A stretch of DNA of 64,000 nt, from positions 2,728,001 to 2,792,000 of the forward strand of contig CAXXDH010000003.1 in NCBI GenBank assembly GCA_963677785.2, read 5' to 3'. Below, piece by piece: positions 17,356-28,300 of the stretch. Every line of letters starts with the position of its first letter. Positions within the stretch are counted from its first letter, which is position 1. The position numbers and the translations under genes were made by a program. The notes under the pieces were generated by a model. That model made no database searches and was not told the origin of the DNA. It saw only the letters and a program-made list of their open reading frames with translations. The DNA comes from G963665495 sp963677785. GTDB taxonomy: Bacteria; Desulfobacterota; Desulfovibrionia; Desulfovibrionales; Desulfovibrionaceae.

Positions 17356-18962
17356 TCAGGACTCGCCAGCGACGACAAATCCTAAATCATCGGTATAAGT
17401 GAAGCGCTTTTTGGGCATGAGTTCATGTATCGTGCAACTACTATCGTCATGGACAATGCAGGCGGCATGTTTCCCATGTACATATCGCTTAAGGCCATGC
17501 ACTGCACCTGCACCTGCACCAGGAATAAAATATTCTGGAACGCGTACCATATTTTTGTGAATGCCCTGAGCAACGGACAGGTTGAATGCTTCACCAGCAA
17601 AAGAAATTCGGGTGTCATCCAGGAGTTGGGCATTCTCACGTGATAGTTCTCTACATAGTACAAGCGGAATGGAGGGAACTTCATTTAGCCGGGTCTGGCA
17701 ACCTTCCATGTCCTTCAAAACAGGTTGCCAAGGATTTGTATTTCTTGTGGCCAATTTTTTATGAAAAGTATCAGTTTCGAAACTCTTCCTTTCAAGTTCG
17801 ATCCAAGATTTCGGTATGTCGTTCTTTTCTCGATACGTCAGTTCAATTAGTTCGCGTATCTGTCCGGGTAAAACAACAGAAATCCTATCTGACCAAACTT
17901 CGAGCGTACGTAGCAGTATATAGGCTGAATAAATCCGAGCTTTTTTACCCAGGGAAGCAACAATACTTTCTGGATTCATTTCACTAAATTCTTCCAGTGA
18001 AGAATCCTCCTGCAGGATGTAAACACGCGGAATATCAATCGGACGTCCTTCTCGATAATGACGCCAAAGCCTGCCAATCCGTTGTAGAAGCATGTCCGAG
18101 GGGGCCAACTCTGTCACTAACAAGTCGGCGTCCAAGTCCACGCTTTGCTCGACCACCTGGGTGGACACAAGGATAGAGCCGCAACGACCGTGTCCATCTT
18201 TGCCAAAACGCTCCATCCACTCATTTTCAAGTTGCTTTCGGCGCCAGAACGGAAAGCGAGAATGCAGCAGTCCAATGGGAAAAGCCTCTCCAATCTCTGA
18301 TTTCAATCGCTGATACGTCTGCTGCGCGGCATCTACGGTATTGTGGATCCACAATACCGCTCCTCCATCGTGAGCTAAGGAAATGACTTCCTCATATGCT
18401 TTTTCAATTTTTACGAATTCAACGGAAATGTCTTTGGATTTTGGCGAGGTCGTCGCTTCTACCACAACCGAACCTTGTTCATCGAGTCCAGATATCAACG
18501 GGAATGGCGCAACCAGATCTGCAGACATGGATTTTTCATCGCTTGAAGCACCAGGGAACAATCCTCTGCGCCGCGCCCCGGTCAACGTGGCTGAGAGGAT
18601 AATCACCGTACAGCCAAGTTTGGTCAGTTCTTCTACTAAAACATCTATGAGCGTACCGGTGTACAAATCATAGGAGTGAATTTCATCAAGAATAACGACT
18701 TTGCCGGACAGTGCGAAACGCCGGACAAAAAAATGCTTCGCAGCTACAACACTGAGCAGGGCCTGATCCACAGTGCCCACACCAAAAGGTGCAAGCAAAG
18801 CTCGTTTGGGCGAAGAAAACCAATCCACTGCACAATACGCATCTTCATATGTCGCATCGGCGTTTATTTGTATGGGAGGGTAGACGTCCATGAGCCAGGA
18901 ATTGCCATGAATTAACCGGGCTGCGCGTGGTTCTTCCATGATTGCCTGTACGAATTTAATCA
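17356..18962 (-). pseudogene. cas3: cas3, C-terminal part (split by ISL3 element)
   Basis: Codons for about 532 residues follow the insertion point. The frame passes the target duplication and reads FVQAIMEEPRAARLIHGNS, then the DEIH box (VVILDEIHSYD), the ILSATLTGARRRGLF segment, the motif LVSTQVVEQSVDLDADLL and a final RIGRLWRH, all Cas3 helicase motifs. Alone it could start only at the ATG at 18939 and would lack the HD nuclease and Walker A. Removing the IS and one copy of the duplication restores one frame of about 849 residues. Confidence 0.95.
18955..18962. repeat. Target-site duplication, left copy
   Basis: TTTAATCA, repeated at 20325-20332 on the other side of the ISL3-family element. 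Eight bases is the usual duplication length of this family. Confidence 0.95.
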
Positions 18963-20324
18963 GGTTCTTCGACGAAACATGTGGAATTCAGTCTTGTTGA
19001 CTGCACAACCTAATGCACTGTAGCTAACAACCTCCAAGAAGGAGGTAACCTATTGTGAACGCGAACGATCTGCTGACATTGGGTCTTGGACTGACCGCCC
19101 CCTGGAAGGTCGTTGATCAGACGCTGGACCTTGAAAAGACGCCGAGTGAGTTGCGTCTTGATATCCAAGCCGAACGGGGATCGCTTTACCCTTGTCCGGA
19201 GTGCGGCACACCTTGCAAGGCCCATGATTTCAAAGAATACACTTGGCGTCATCTCAACTTTTTCCAGCACCACTGCTTGATCACGGCCAGGGTCCCGCGC
19301 GTCCGGTGTGCGCAGCATGGTTTGGGACGGGTTGCAGTGCCTTGGGCGCGTCCCGGCAGCGGTTTCACCCTTCTTTTTGAGCAGGTGATCATGACGTTGG
19401 CGCGGGAAATGCCTGTAGCAACCATTGCGGGCTTCGTGGGCACAACCGACAACAGGCTTTGGCGTGTCATCAACCACTATGTCACCGAGGCAATGAAGAA
19501 AATTGATCTTCGTAACCTGGAGGCGTTTGGCCTGGATGAAACGTCCTATAAGCGGGGCCACAAGTATGTCACCGTGTTCATTGACCTGGACCGTGATACC
19601 CGGCCCGTTGTTTTCGCCACCATTGGGAAAGGCAAAGAAACTGTCGAACGATTTAAAGCGCATCTGAAGAAAAAGGGAGGTGCGCCTGATCGGGTGTTGG
19701 AAGTCGTGAGCGACATGTCCGGCAGCTTTGTGGGCGCTGTGGGTGAGCATTTCCCAAACGCCGAGATAACGGTGGATTGGTTCCATGTGGTGCAACTGTT
19801 CACGAAAGCCGTGGATGATGTCCGTAAGGCCGAAGCCAGAAACCGTGAATTGCCTAAAGGGACGAGATGGGGCGTTCTCAAAGGGAGAGAAACCGCCAAA
19901 ACACAAACTCAGGCTGAGGCGCTTCAGGAGCTGGAGAGTGAGGCATATGCAACTGGAATCGCATATCGAATCAAGGAGCAGCTGCGGTGAATACGGCAAG
20001 CGGAAACCAGCCATGCGGCGAAATGGCGGGCGACGAACTTCATCAATTACGCCCGCGAAAAGGTGCAGGACGAGCCGCTTCTCAGTTCCGTCAGGATCGC
20101 GCTGAAAACTTTTGAAAAGCACTTGGATCGTATCCTTTATCGTTGGCGATCATGGCATACAAACGCACGTCTGGAAGGACTAAACGGTCTATTTCAAGCA
20201 GCACGTGCGCGGGCCAGGGGCTATAGAAATCCGGTAAATTTCATAACCATGATCTATCTGAATGCTGCGCCACTTGGCGACATCGTTGTCGGAAAATGAA
20301 TTCCACAAGAAACGTCGAAGAGCC
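18963..20324 (+). mobile_element. ISL3-family insertion sequence inside cas3
   Basis: A 1362-base element with 27-base imperfect terminal repeats (left GGTTCTTCGACGAAACATG, right complement GGCTCTTCGACGTTTCTTG, both going on to TGGAATTC; 22 matches) and an 8-base target duplication. It carries one transposase gene, interrupted by a UGA. Confidence 0.96.
19055..20299 (+). pseudogene. ISL3-family transposase with in-frame UGA
   Basis: The ATG or GTG-led frame has the ISL3 N-terminal zinc-binding part (YPCPECGTPCKAHD), an HTH, and DDE residues in AFGLDETSYKRGH and ITVDWFHVVQL. At 19988-19990 a TGA interrupts after KEQLR. The same frame continues with IRQAETSHAAKWRATNFINY and RLEGLNGLFQAARARARGY, the normal end of ISL3 transposases. 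The stop probably replaces a Trp codon (TGG), since family members read LRWIR here. AAGGAGG precedes the start. Confidence 0.9.
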
Positions 20325-21275
20325 TTTAATCATGCGTAGATGCATACGATTGCTCGTGGCTTGCGTCGGAAGCGCAAAATACACCCCATTGGCCAATCCA
20401 CGCAGCATCAGAGAATAGGCCGCTGCCAGGGCGGCCTCGGTCTTGCCCATACCCATGGGAGCTTCAATCACATAAACGCCCGGCAGTTTGATGGAGGCTA
20501 TGGCACGAGTCTGCATATCATAGGGCTCATTCCCAAAAATATCTTTAAAGGAAAGTCCTTCCCGCACTTTTAGAGGCAGAAAGCCAATGTCGGTCAGTGC
20601 GGCATCAACCTGCTGTTGGCCTATCTCGGCGCCATGTTCAGATGAAAAATATCTGTCATTAGATCCAATCCAATCCGCCACTGAGGTCAATCCGGCAATC
20701 CACCAATAAGCTGGAGAATCCTTTTCCAATTCAATAAAATTTCCATTCGGATTGAGTTGTTGCCAGAGTGTTTCTGCACAGCGCATTCTTGCAAAATGCC
20801 AGTCTATGTTGCTCTCTGGAGCGTTTATCTCGCCAATATTTGGTTTTTTCCTCTTGCCTATAGGAAGCATTCTTGGGGATCCATGATGAGCACCCAATAC
20901 AGTAGCAAGGAATTTTGCAGTATTTTCTGTGATACCTGTCTTAATCAAAAATTCCTGAATAGCGCATTGGGAGACCTTTCCATGATCTCCCTCCATAGTG
21001 CTAATCCACCTAAATTTTTGGTCAACTTCTTCAAAATTATTTTGACATAACCAAAAAAAACATTTTCTTTGGAAACCTGGGCTGATTTTTCCCAAATCAT
21101 GAAGGGCAGCCAATGCACCCACAACATGTTCTGTCAAACCATTTCGCTTAAGAAATCTGGTATGCTGCAATGCAAGATGGCAGGCTATAAGACCAACTAC
21201 CCACATATGACATTCACAAGAAACGCCTGGTTTTCCTTGTGAGGTCGTTTTTGCCCAAAAATTTATTATTTTCAT
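20325..21275 (-). pseudogene. cas3: cas3, N-terminal part (split by ISL3 element)
   Basis: It begins MKIINFWAKTTSQGKPG. The HD nuclease domain is seen in ALAALHDLGKISPGFQRK near residue 60 and in the HHGSPR segment near 150. Walker A is IEAPMGMGKTEAALAAAY near 275, followed by ALPTQATSNRMH. After RMIK (317 codons) the IS begins; read-through would add only a few foreign residues. The HD part alone could be made but would lack the helicase. The ribosome site is weak (AGGAA ten bases upstream). Confidence 0.95.
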
Positions 21276-21757
21276 AGCTGGGTCATTTCCTAGTCTATTT
21301 CAACTACTAATAAAAAATGCTTGTGTGAGTGTGTGCCACAGACTTAGATCGATTATCAGTTCTGGATAGATATGAACGATCTAACCGATTGTTCTCAACC
21401 TATTGATAATCATCAAATATTTGCTGATAATTACGGATTGAGTTATAAATGTGGTATTCTTATCAAGTATAACAGAGAGCGACTTCGCCAACCAGGCCAA
21501 TAGGTTATTTTGAAACAGTCAATTGAATTTATATATCAACTGCTTCGAACAATAAAGTATGTTAATTAGATTGACATATAAATACAAAGTGAGAAGCCTC
21601 ATAAAACTAGTGGCCTCGAATCAAGATGCTGTGCTAAATGGAGAATCGAACGATAAAATCAGTTGGGCTTTGGTACGCTTCCGGTGGGGTGCTCCTGTCT
21701 TCCGTGTAGAGCCCGCTAAAGTGGCACAATAGTGGCACAAATCCGCACCAAAAAATA
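21276..21757. other. AT-rich intergenic stretch upstream of cas3
   Basis: No gene is seen here. It must hold the promoter of the I-E cas operon on the minus strand, but I cannot single out a convincing -35/-10 pair. Close to its right end AGTGGCAC occurs twice (21719 and 21731), which could be integrase arm sites of an older element next to the tRNA remnant. Confidence 0.4.
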
Positions 21758-21799
21758 AATCCGGCAACCTGCATTTGCATCAGATTGCCGGATTCTTTT
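21758..21799. terminator. Bidirectional hairpin terminator next to tRNA-Leu remnant
   Basis: AATCCGGCAA (21758-21767) pairs perfectly with TTGCCGGATT (21785-21794) and is followed by CTTTTG on the plus strand and by TTATTTTTTGG on the minus strand. It lies directly downstream of the 3' end of the tRNA-Leu remnant and was probably the terminator of that tRNA gene. Confidence 0.65.
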
Positions 21800-21810
21800 G
21801 TAATATCAAG

Positions 21811-21868
21811 TGGTACCCGGGGCCGGACTTGAACCGGCACGATATTGCTATCGAGGGATTTTAAGTCC
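21811..21868 (-). repeat. Left attachment site: 3' part of tRNA-Leu(UAA)
   Basis: On the minus strand it reads from the anticodon arm (GGACTTAAAATCC, loop with UAA) through a long variable arm and the T arm (GCCGGTTCAAGTCCGGC) to the CCA end. The 5' half of the tRNA is absent on the high side, so this is an attachment-site copy and not a working tRNA. It is identical to 48904-48961. Confidence 0.92.
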
Positions 21869-21992
21869 GTTTTAATCACTTTCACTTGCCTTCAGCCTAC
21901 TTGCCATTTTAAGACTAACTATTCGACAAATAGCAACTTTTATCGTATCATCCCTTCACTTGCTTATACACGTTTTACCACCCTTTCATCTA

Positions 21993-22018
21993 AAAAGTGG
22001 GGAGAGGATGGGGAGAGA
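21993..22018 (+). promoter_or_regulatory. Candidate integrase arm site, left end of island
   Basis: AAAAGTGGGGAGAG followed by ATGGGGAGAG, a short direct repeat. The same pair recurs in the same orientation at 48820-48845 near the other end of the island. It lies just upstream of the integrase start. Confidence 0.45.
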
Positions 22019-22042
22019 TTTTTTAGATCTGGAGGAAAAAGC

Positions 22043-23257
22043 ATGGCAGTAAAATGGAAAAAATCACCCTTTCCTGGTGTCCGTTTTTATGAGCATGAAA
22101 CTCGAAAGAATGGCGTGAAGAAAGACTGCTATTTCTCAATTCGCTATCAGCATGAAGGCAAACGCAAAGAGGAGGGATTAGGCTGGGCGTCCCAAGGCTG
22201 GAGCGCTCAACGGGCAGCGGCTGAGCTGATGAAAATCAAAGAGGCCTTTCGAACAGGTGAAGGCCATCAGTCCCTATCCGAAAAGCGCAACATCGAAAAG
22301 GCACGCCGCGAAGCCGAAGAAAAGCGCCGTATCAAGGAAGCCCGTGAAAATATTCCCTTGTCTACTTTTTTTTATGATACATACTGGCCCCTAGCCAAGC
22401 GTGACAAAGTGCCCATGTCCTGGAAACGTGAAGAGTCCTTAATGCGGTTATGGGTGCTTCCTGTCATTGGTAAAAAGCCGTTGCATAATATCTCCGCTAT
22501 TGACCTCGAACGCATCAAGAAACAGATGTCGGATGAAGGACGTACCCCACGAAGCGTACAATATGCTTTGGCGACTATTCGGCAGGTATTTAATGTCGCC
22601 CGTCGGTTAGGCTTCTACAATGGTGACAATCCGGTACGCCAAGTCAAAATCCCCAAAGTGAATAACAGACGCCTGCGCTTTTTAACCCAGGAAGAAGCTC
22701 GAGGACTCTTAACTGAACTAAGCAAGATTTCTCCGCACACGCATGACATTGCGTTATTGTCTCTCCATTGTGGGTTGCGCGCCGGTGAGATCTTTGACTT
22801 AGAATGGTCGGATATCGATTTCAACGGCGGTCTAATCCGCCTTAGGGACACAAAGAACGGCAGAACCCGCTATTCGTATATGACCAATGAAGTTCACGCT
22901 ATGTTGAAAAATCGCCCCTCTGGAAACAGGGACGAGCCCATTTTTAAGACGGCAAGGGGAACTAAGCATTCCGAGATCAGCGATGCTTTTTATGCAGCAG
23001 TCAAGGTTTGCGAATTGAATGAAGCAGTGACCGACAAACGTGACAAAGTGGTTTTCCATACCCTGCGGCATACATTTGCTTCCTGGCTCGTTATGCAAGG
23101 CATAGACTTGTACACAGTTAAAGAACTGTTGGGGCATCGGTCACTTGCCATGACCGAACGATACGCACATTTAGCCCCTGACGCAATGCGGGGAGCCGTT
23201 GTTGCAATTGAAAAAGCCAGCTCTGAAAAAGAATCCTTCAAAATAAGTAATATGTAG
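22043..23257 (+). CDS. Tyrosine recombinase / integrase of the island
   Basis: About 404 residues. Site-specific recombinase expected to act on the tRNA-Leu site. The ATG at 22043, led by GGAGGA, is preferred over a longer frame that would run through the attachment site. An N-terminal arm-binding part and a core-binding part (~100-200) precede the catalytic domain with R in HCGLRAGEIFDLEW (~245), HTLRHTFASW (~340), GHRSLAMTERYAHL with the Tyr (~373). All catalytic residues are present. Confidence 0.93.
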   Translation: MAVKWKKSPFPGVRFYEHETRKNGVKKDCYFSIRYQHEGKRKEEGLGWASQGWSAQRAAAELMKIKEAFRTGEGHQSLSEKRNIEKARREAEEKRRIKEARENIPLSTFFYDTYWPLAKRDKVPMSWKREESLMRLWVLPVIGKKPLHNISAIDLERIKKQMSDEGRTPRSVQYALATIRQVFNVARRLGFYNGDNPVRQVKIPKVNNRRLRFLTQEEARGLLTELSKISPHTHDIALLSLHCGLRAGEIFDLEWSDIDFNGGLIRLRDTKNGRTRYSYMTNEVHAMLKNRPSGNRDEPIFKTARGTKHSEISDAFYAAVKVCELNEAVTDKRDKVVFHTLRHTFASWLVMQGIDLYTVKELLGHRSLAMTERYAHLAPDAMRGAVVAIEKASSEKESFKISNM

Positions 23258-23834
23258 TAAGGCAAGGGTGTTGGTTTAGGCTTGATTAAAACAATAAGAA
23301 TTTTAATTAATATCAAATTTTAGAATTTTTTAAAAACAAAATAGCGCGTATAAATATTACGAACAACATTGCTTATCATTTATCTAGATGTATCACTATT
23401 ATCGAAATGTTTGTCACGTTCTAGGAAGACATTGTCTATAGTGCTATAAAATTTTTCACAATCACATTCAAATAAAATTATAACTTAGATGAAACGCACT
23501 GAACAAACTTGCATTAATGTTTTTCGTTTTTTAAAAGAATAATTATTCTGTGACAGATTTATTTTAATATATTCTACTTCAAATTTTATTTCTATATTGT
23601 AAAGAAATAAAATTTTACAGTATTACATTTGACACGACATTTACACTCAGATTCGTATGTCGACACGATTCTACTTCCATAGTTTGCCAACGGAGAATGC
23701 CTTTGCGCAGACGAATACATCTTGATGCTGACTTGGAACTTTCTACGCGATGCCCTGCTTACAGGGAAAAAAGGCAGAGAGTCCAAGAATGTATCCTTTG
23801 ATCGCTCTTTGCATACTTATCCCGATAAAACCAT
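23258..23834. other. AT-rich intergenic stretch before the BREX operon
   Basis: About 580 bases, very AT-rich compared with the flanks, with no convincing gene on either strand. It separates the integrase from the HTH/BREX operon and probably holds regulatory sites. Confidence 0.5.
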
Positions 23835-23863
23835 TTGACAATCGTCCCCTGCCTAACCATATT
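23835..23863 (+). promoter_or_regulatory. Candidate promoter of the HTH/BREX operon
   Basis: TTGACA at 23835-23840, a 17-base spacer, and CATATT at 23858-23863 (4 of 6 with the -10 consensus). It lies 27 bases before the HTH gene. Confidence 0.5.
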
Positions 23864-23889
23864 GGACAATACTTGAAAAGGGGAAGGGT

Positions 23890-24144
23890 ATGTCCGCATT
23901 ACAGCTTTCGCCTCTGGCGTGGCTTAATCCAATCGCCAATGAGGAGCTTGAAATGGTTGAGATGGAAGACCGCTGGTTATCAGTTGACGAAATAGGTAAA
24001 TATCTCGGCGTCAGCAATGACACCGTTTATCGTTGGATCGACAAGCATACGTTGCCCGCGCATCGCATGGGGCGTCTTTGGAAATTCAAGAAAGACGAAG
24101 TGGACGAGTGGGTAAAAGCTGGCGGCGCGGCAGACAAAAAATGA
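23890..24144 (+). CDS. Excisionase-family helix-turn-helix protein
   Basis: 84 residues. The MerR/AlpA-like helix-turn-helix starts at ~27 (RWLSVDEIGKYLGVSNDTVYR) and ends with the typical wing (HRMGRLWKFKKDEVDEWV). GGGGAAGGG precedes the ATG. It lies 16 bases before brxA, so it is probably co-transcribed with BREX. It may act as an excisionase for the island or as a regulator of the operon; the sequence does not decide. Confidence 0.8.
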   Translation: MSALQLSPLAWLNPIANEELEMVEMEDRWLSVDEIGKYLGVSNDTVYRWIDKHTLPAHRMGRLWKFKKDEVDEWVKAGGAADKK

Positions 24145-24160
24145 CAAATCAGGCTAACAA

Positions 24161-24772
24161 ATGATTAGCGACAAATATTGCATGTCTTTTACAACAGGCG
24201 GACTTTTTATTCGAGAGTCGCTTGACCTTGCTCAAATGTACCTCAGTCTTGGAGATTGGGACTCTACCCGCGACAAAGCTATAGACTATAACCAACTACA
24301 AGTGCGTACGTTATCATCACGCAAGCGGCTATTTCGAGAGATTTCAGCTCGTTTAAAAACATTGACTCTTTCAGAACTTGAATTCCTTCTTGATAGCACT
24401 ATTCAGGATCAAGCCTATCTTCTGTGGCTCGCGGTTTGCCGCCGGTACACATTTATCGCTAATTTTTCCGTCGAGGTTCTTCGAGAACGTTACATCACAT
24501 TGAAAAGCGATCTGACTTACGAGGATTTCGATTCTTTCTTCAACCGAAAATCGGAATTGCACCTAGAGCTGGATGAAATCTCCCCGGCAACACGGAACAA
24601 ATTGCGGCAGGTCCTATTCAAGATACTTCGAGAGGCCGATCTTTTAACGGCCAATAATATGATACACGCGGCCATGCTCAGCCCGAGACTGTTTGAACTG
24701 ATCCATCAAGGTAACCGAAGAGAGGTTTTGTTCTTTCCTATATTTGAATCAGAACTGAAGAGGATGGCATAG
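24161..24772 (+). CDS. brxA: BREX protein BrxA (DUF1819)
   Basis: 203 residues, the first gene of a type 1 BREX operon. It shows the DUF1819 pattern: SFTTGGLFIRESLDLAQMY at the N-terminus, an LSSRKRLFREISARLKTL segment, and LLWLAVCRRYTFIANFSVEVLRERY in the middle. BrxA is a small DNA-binding protein, required in some BREX systems. The stop overlaps the GTG start of brxB by one base. Length is normal. Confidence 0.93.
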   Translation: MISDKYCMSFTTGGLFIRESLDLAQMYLSLGDWDSTRDKAIDYNQLQVRTLSSRKRLFREISARLKTLTLSELEFLLDSTIQDQAYLLWLAVCRRYTFIANFSVEVLRERYITLKSDLTYEDFDSFFNRKSELHLELDEISPATRNKLRQVLFKILREADLLTANNMIHAAMLSPRLFELIHQGNRREVLFFPIFESELKRMA

Positions 24773-25383
24773 TGACTACAGATATAGCCAAAATGTCGAT
24801 GCAGGACAGATTTCAACATCTCTTTGCTGTGATCTCGAGCCAGCGTTTTCTCAATAAACAAGGTCTCGGTAACGAGGTCCCGTTCTTTATCTGTCCCTTC
24901 AAGCCGGAAGAAACCGTCGAAATGGAGCGGCTCCAGCGTCAGCTGGTCAATCGTCTTGAGCAGGCCGGAGTTCGGATTTTGGAGATCAATCTGTATGACC
25001 TTTCGATAGAAATCCTCACTGAGCGTGGCATCTGGGACCAGATTCTCGATATGGAGGATTCCGTCGCCAAAGAACAGCTCAAAGAGCTGTTGCAAGGAGT
25101 GCTTGACCCCGAAGCGCATCTCGTCCCAGCCATAGCAAAAAAGCTGGCCAGCAGCGATTTCAAGGTCCTCTTCATGTCCGGTGTTGGAGAGGTGTTCCCC
25201 TACATCCGATCGCACAATGTTTTAAACAATTTACAGAGCACGGCAAAAGAAAAGCCTACCGTCATTTTTTTTCCTGGAGCCTACACCCACTCGCTGGAGT
25301 CCGGAGCATCACTCGATCTCTTCGGAAGGCTGCATGATGACAAGTACTACCGAGCATTTAACATATTTCACTGCGAAGCATAA
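24772..25383 (+). CDS. brxB: BREX protein BrxB (DUF1788)
   Basis: 203 residues from a GTG that overlaps the brxA stop. DUF1788 features are seen: an early RFQHLFAVISSQRFLNKQGLGNEVPFFICPF, the motif FLFMSGVGEVFPYIRSH form near 135-150 and VIFFPGAYTH near 170. BrxB is essential in the E. coli HS type 1 system, its biochemical role being unclear. The next gene, brxC, starts 14 bases downstream. Confidence 0.93.
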   Translation: MTTDIAKMSMQDRFQHLFAVISSQRFLNKQGLGNEVPFFICPFKPEETVEMERLQRQLVNRLEQAGVRILEINLYDLSIEILTERGIWDQILDMEDSVAKEQLKELLQGVLDPEAHLVPAIAKKLASSDFKVLFMSGVGEVFPYIRSHNVLNNLQSTAKEKPTVIFFPGAYTHSLESGASLDLFGRLHDDKYYRAFNIFHCEA

Positions 25384-25397
25384 CCGGGGGAAGAGTA

Positions 25398-28300
25398 ATG
25401 ACTCTTAAGACCATTTTCGACAAGCCTGTTGACCGTCCAATTGAAGGGGTCATCAAGGCCGACGATGAAGCCAGCCTTCGCCTCGAGATTGAAGAATACG
25501 TACTGACCAACGAAGTCGAGAAACGCCTTGAGGCATTTTTGGATGCCTACAACAACTACGAAGGGGCCAATGGTGTTTGGGTTTCCGGCTTCTTTGGGTC
25601 AGGTAAATCGCACCTGTTGAAAATGCTGGCGCTCTTGCTCGAAAACCGTCAGATAGACGGAACCTCAACTCTTGAACTGTTCTTGCCCAAGTGCGGTGAC
25701 AACGAAATCCTGCGCGGCGATCTCAAGCGCGCGGTTGCCATCCCGTCGAAAAGCATTCTGTTCAACATCGACCAGAAAGCGGACGTCATCAGCAAAACCC
25801 AAATCGATGCGCTCCTTGCGGTCTTCATCAAGGTTTTTGACGAGATGTGCGGTTACTATGGCAAGCAGGGGCACATTGCCCAGTTCGAGCGCGACCTCGA
25901 CAGCCGTGGCCTCTATGAAAACTTCAAATCGGCCTATGAATCCACAGCGGGCAGAACATGGCAAAAGGGTCGTGAACAGGCCCTGCTCGAATCGAAAAAT
26001 ATTGCTAAGGCCTATGCCCAGGCAACCGGTGGTGACGATTCATCCGCAATGGGTATACTTGATAAGTACCGCAGCCAATACCGGGTCTCCATCGAAGATT
26101 TTGCCGAACAGGTGCATGCATATATCGAACGGCAATCCCCCGATTTCCGTCTAAATTTCTTTGTTGACGAGGTTGGTCAGTACATCGCTGAAAACGTTAA
26201 GCTAATGACTAACCTTCAGACTATCGCCGAGAGCATGGCCACCAAATGCCGAGGCCGCGCATGGGTCATCGTTACCGCTCAGGAAGATATGGGGACGGTT
26301 GTCGGCGAGATGGGTAAACAGCAAGGTAACGATTTCTCGAAAATTCAGGCGCGGTTCGCCAATCGCATGAAACTGACCAGCGCCGACGTGGCGGAAGTTA
26401 TCCAAAAGCGCCTGCTCATGAAAACCGAAGAAGGCACTCTTCGCCTGTCGGATATTTATCACGTCCAGTCTAACAATTTTAAGACCCTGTTCGACTTTGC
26501 AGATGGATCCCAAACTTACAGGAATTATCAGGATCGGGATCACTTCATTCACAGCTACCCGTTCATTCCGTACCAGTTCGCACTGTTCCAGTCGGCCATT
26601 CAAAATCTGTCGCAGCATAACGCCTTTGAGGGCAAGCACAGCTCCGTGGGCGAACGCTCCATGCTGGGTGTGTTCCAGCAAGTGGCGATCCAGATCGGAA
26701 ATTATGAAATTGGTCAGTTGGCGACCTTTGACCTGATGTTCGAAGGCATTCGCACTGCGCTGAAATCCAATATCCAGCGAGCCATTATCCAGGCAGAGAA
26801 CCATCTTGACGGCCCATTTGCGATCCGGCTGTTGAAAACACTATTTTTGGTCAAATACGTCAAGGAATTCAAACCGACCGTTCGCAACCTGTGCGTCCTT
26901 ATGCTCGATGGCTTTAATCAGGATCTTCCCAAGTTGAGGCAACGTATCGAAGAAGCCCTCAGATTCCTGGAACAGCAGACCTATGTGCAGCGCAACGGCG
27001 AGTTTTACGAATACCTCACCGACGAAGAAAAGGATGTCGAGCAGGAAATCAAGAACACCGAGGTAGAATCATCAGACGTCGCCGCTGAGCTTGAAAAGAT
27101 CATATTCGACCACGTCATCAAGCAGAGGAAAATCCGTTACGACGAAAACGGACAGGACTACCCGTTCTCCAGAAAGCTCGACGATCGGCTTCACGGTCGG
27201 GAGTATGAGCTGGCAATCCATGTCATCAGCCCGTTCCATGAAAATGCCGAAAGCGAATCCATATTGCGAATGCAGAGTATGGGCCGGGACGAGCTGTTGG
27301 TCTTGATGCCAGCTGATGAACGCCTCGTCCGCGACATCCTCATGTACAAGCGGACGGATAAATATATCCGCCAGAACATTTCGATTACGCAACAGGAGGC
27401 GGTTAAACGCATCCTGACCGACAAGGGCTTCCAGAACCAAGAACGGTATACTGAGTTGCAACAGCGCGTCCGGGCCCTCATGGAGAAGGCTAAACTGGTA
27501 GTGGCCGGGACAGACATTGAAATTGGGTCAGCTGATGCGCAGGCAAGATTAGTGCGGGGGTTCCATGAACTTGTTACCCGCGCCTATCCGAACCTTCGCA
27601 TGCTGCGCGGTATGGCCTACACGGAGAACGACATCACTAAGTGCCTCAAGCACTCACAACAAGGGTTGTTCGGAAACGACGTCACATCCCTGGCCGAGTC
27701 AGAGCAGGAGCTTTTGGCCTTCATCCAGAGCAACAACCGGGGTGGCGTGCGCACCACGCTGAAGAACCTGCTGGAGAAATTCGAGCGTAAACCTTACGGC
27801 TGGTACTATGCCGCCGTACTTTGTACCCTGGCGAACCTATGCGCTCGAGGCAAGGTCGAGGTTCGCGCCGACGGCAACCTGCTGGAAGAGGACGAACTGG
27901 AACGGGCGCTACGCAACACCCATGGCCACGGCAATGTGGTGCTGGAACCTCAGGTCGAATTTACTGCATCACAAGTCCGCGGTCTCAAAGATTTTTTTGA
28001 GGATTTTTTCGACGCCCCACCCCGTTCCAGCGAAGCAAAGGCACTCGGCAAGGAGACCGGCGCTGCGTTCGAAGAGCTCACGCATCAGCTTACACCACTG
28101 GCGGCCCAGGCATCCCAGTATCCGTTCCTGAATGCGTTGGTGCCAGTGATTGAGAAGCTCAAGGAACTGACCGGCAAGCCCTACGCTTGGTATCTGACCG
28201 AACTCACTCGACAGGAAGACGCGCTGCTCGACATGAAGGAAGGTGCAATCGACCCTGTCCGTAAATTTATGAGCGGTCCGCAAAAAGGCATCTTCGATAA

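Noticed and set aside
19988..19990. In-frame UGA in the ISL3 transposase as a possible selenocysteine codon
   Set aside because: Relatives have Trp here, there is no reason for Sec in a transposase, and other IS genes in the window also have nonsense changes. Decay is simpler.
21811..21868. A functional tRNA-Leu gene
   Set aside because: Only the anticodon arm to the CCA end is present; the D arm and 5' acceptor strand are missing at both copies.
21634..21885. A minus-strand frame of 83 codons, similar to one at 48712-49128
   Set aside because: The shared part is just the tRNA-Leu 3' end read as protein.
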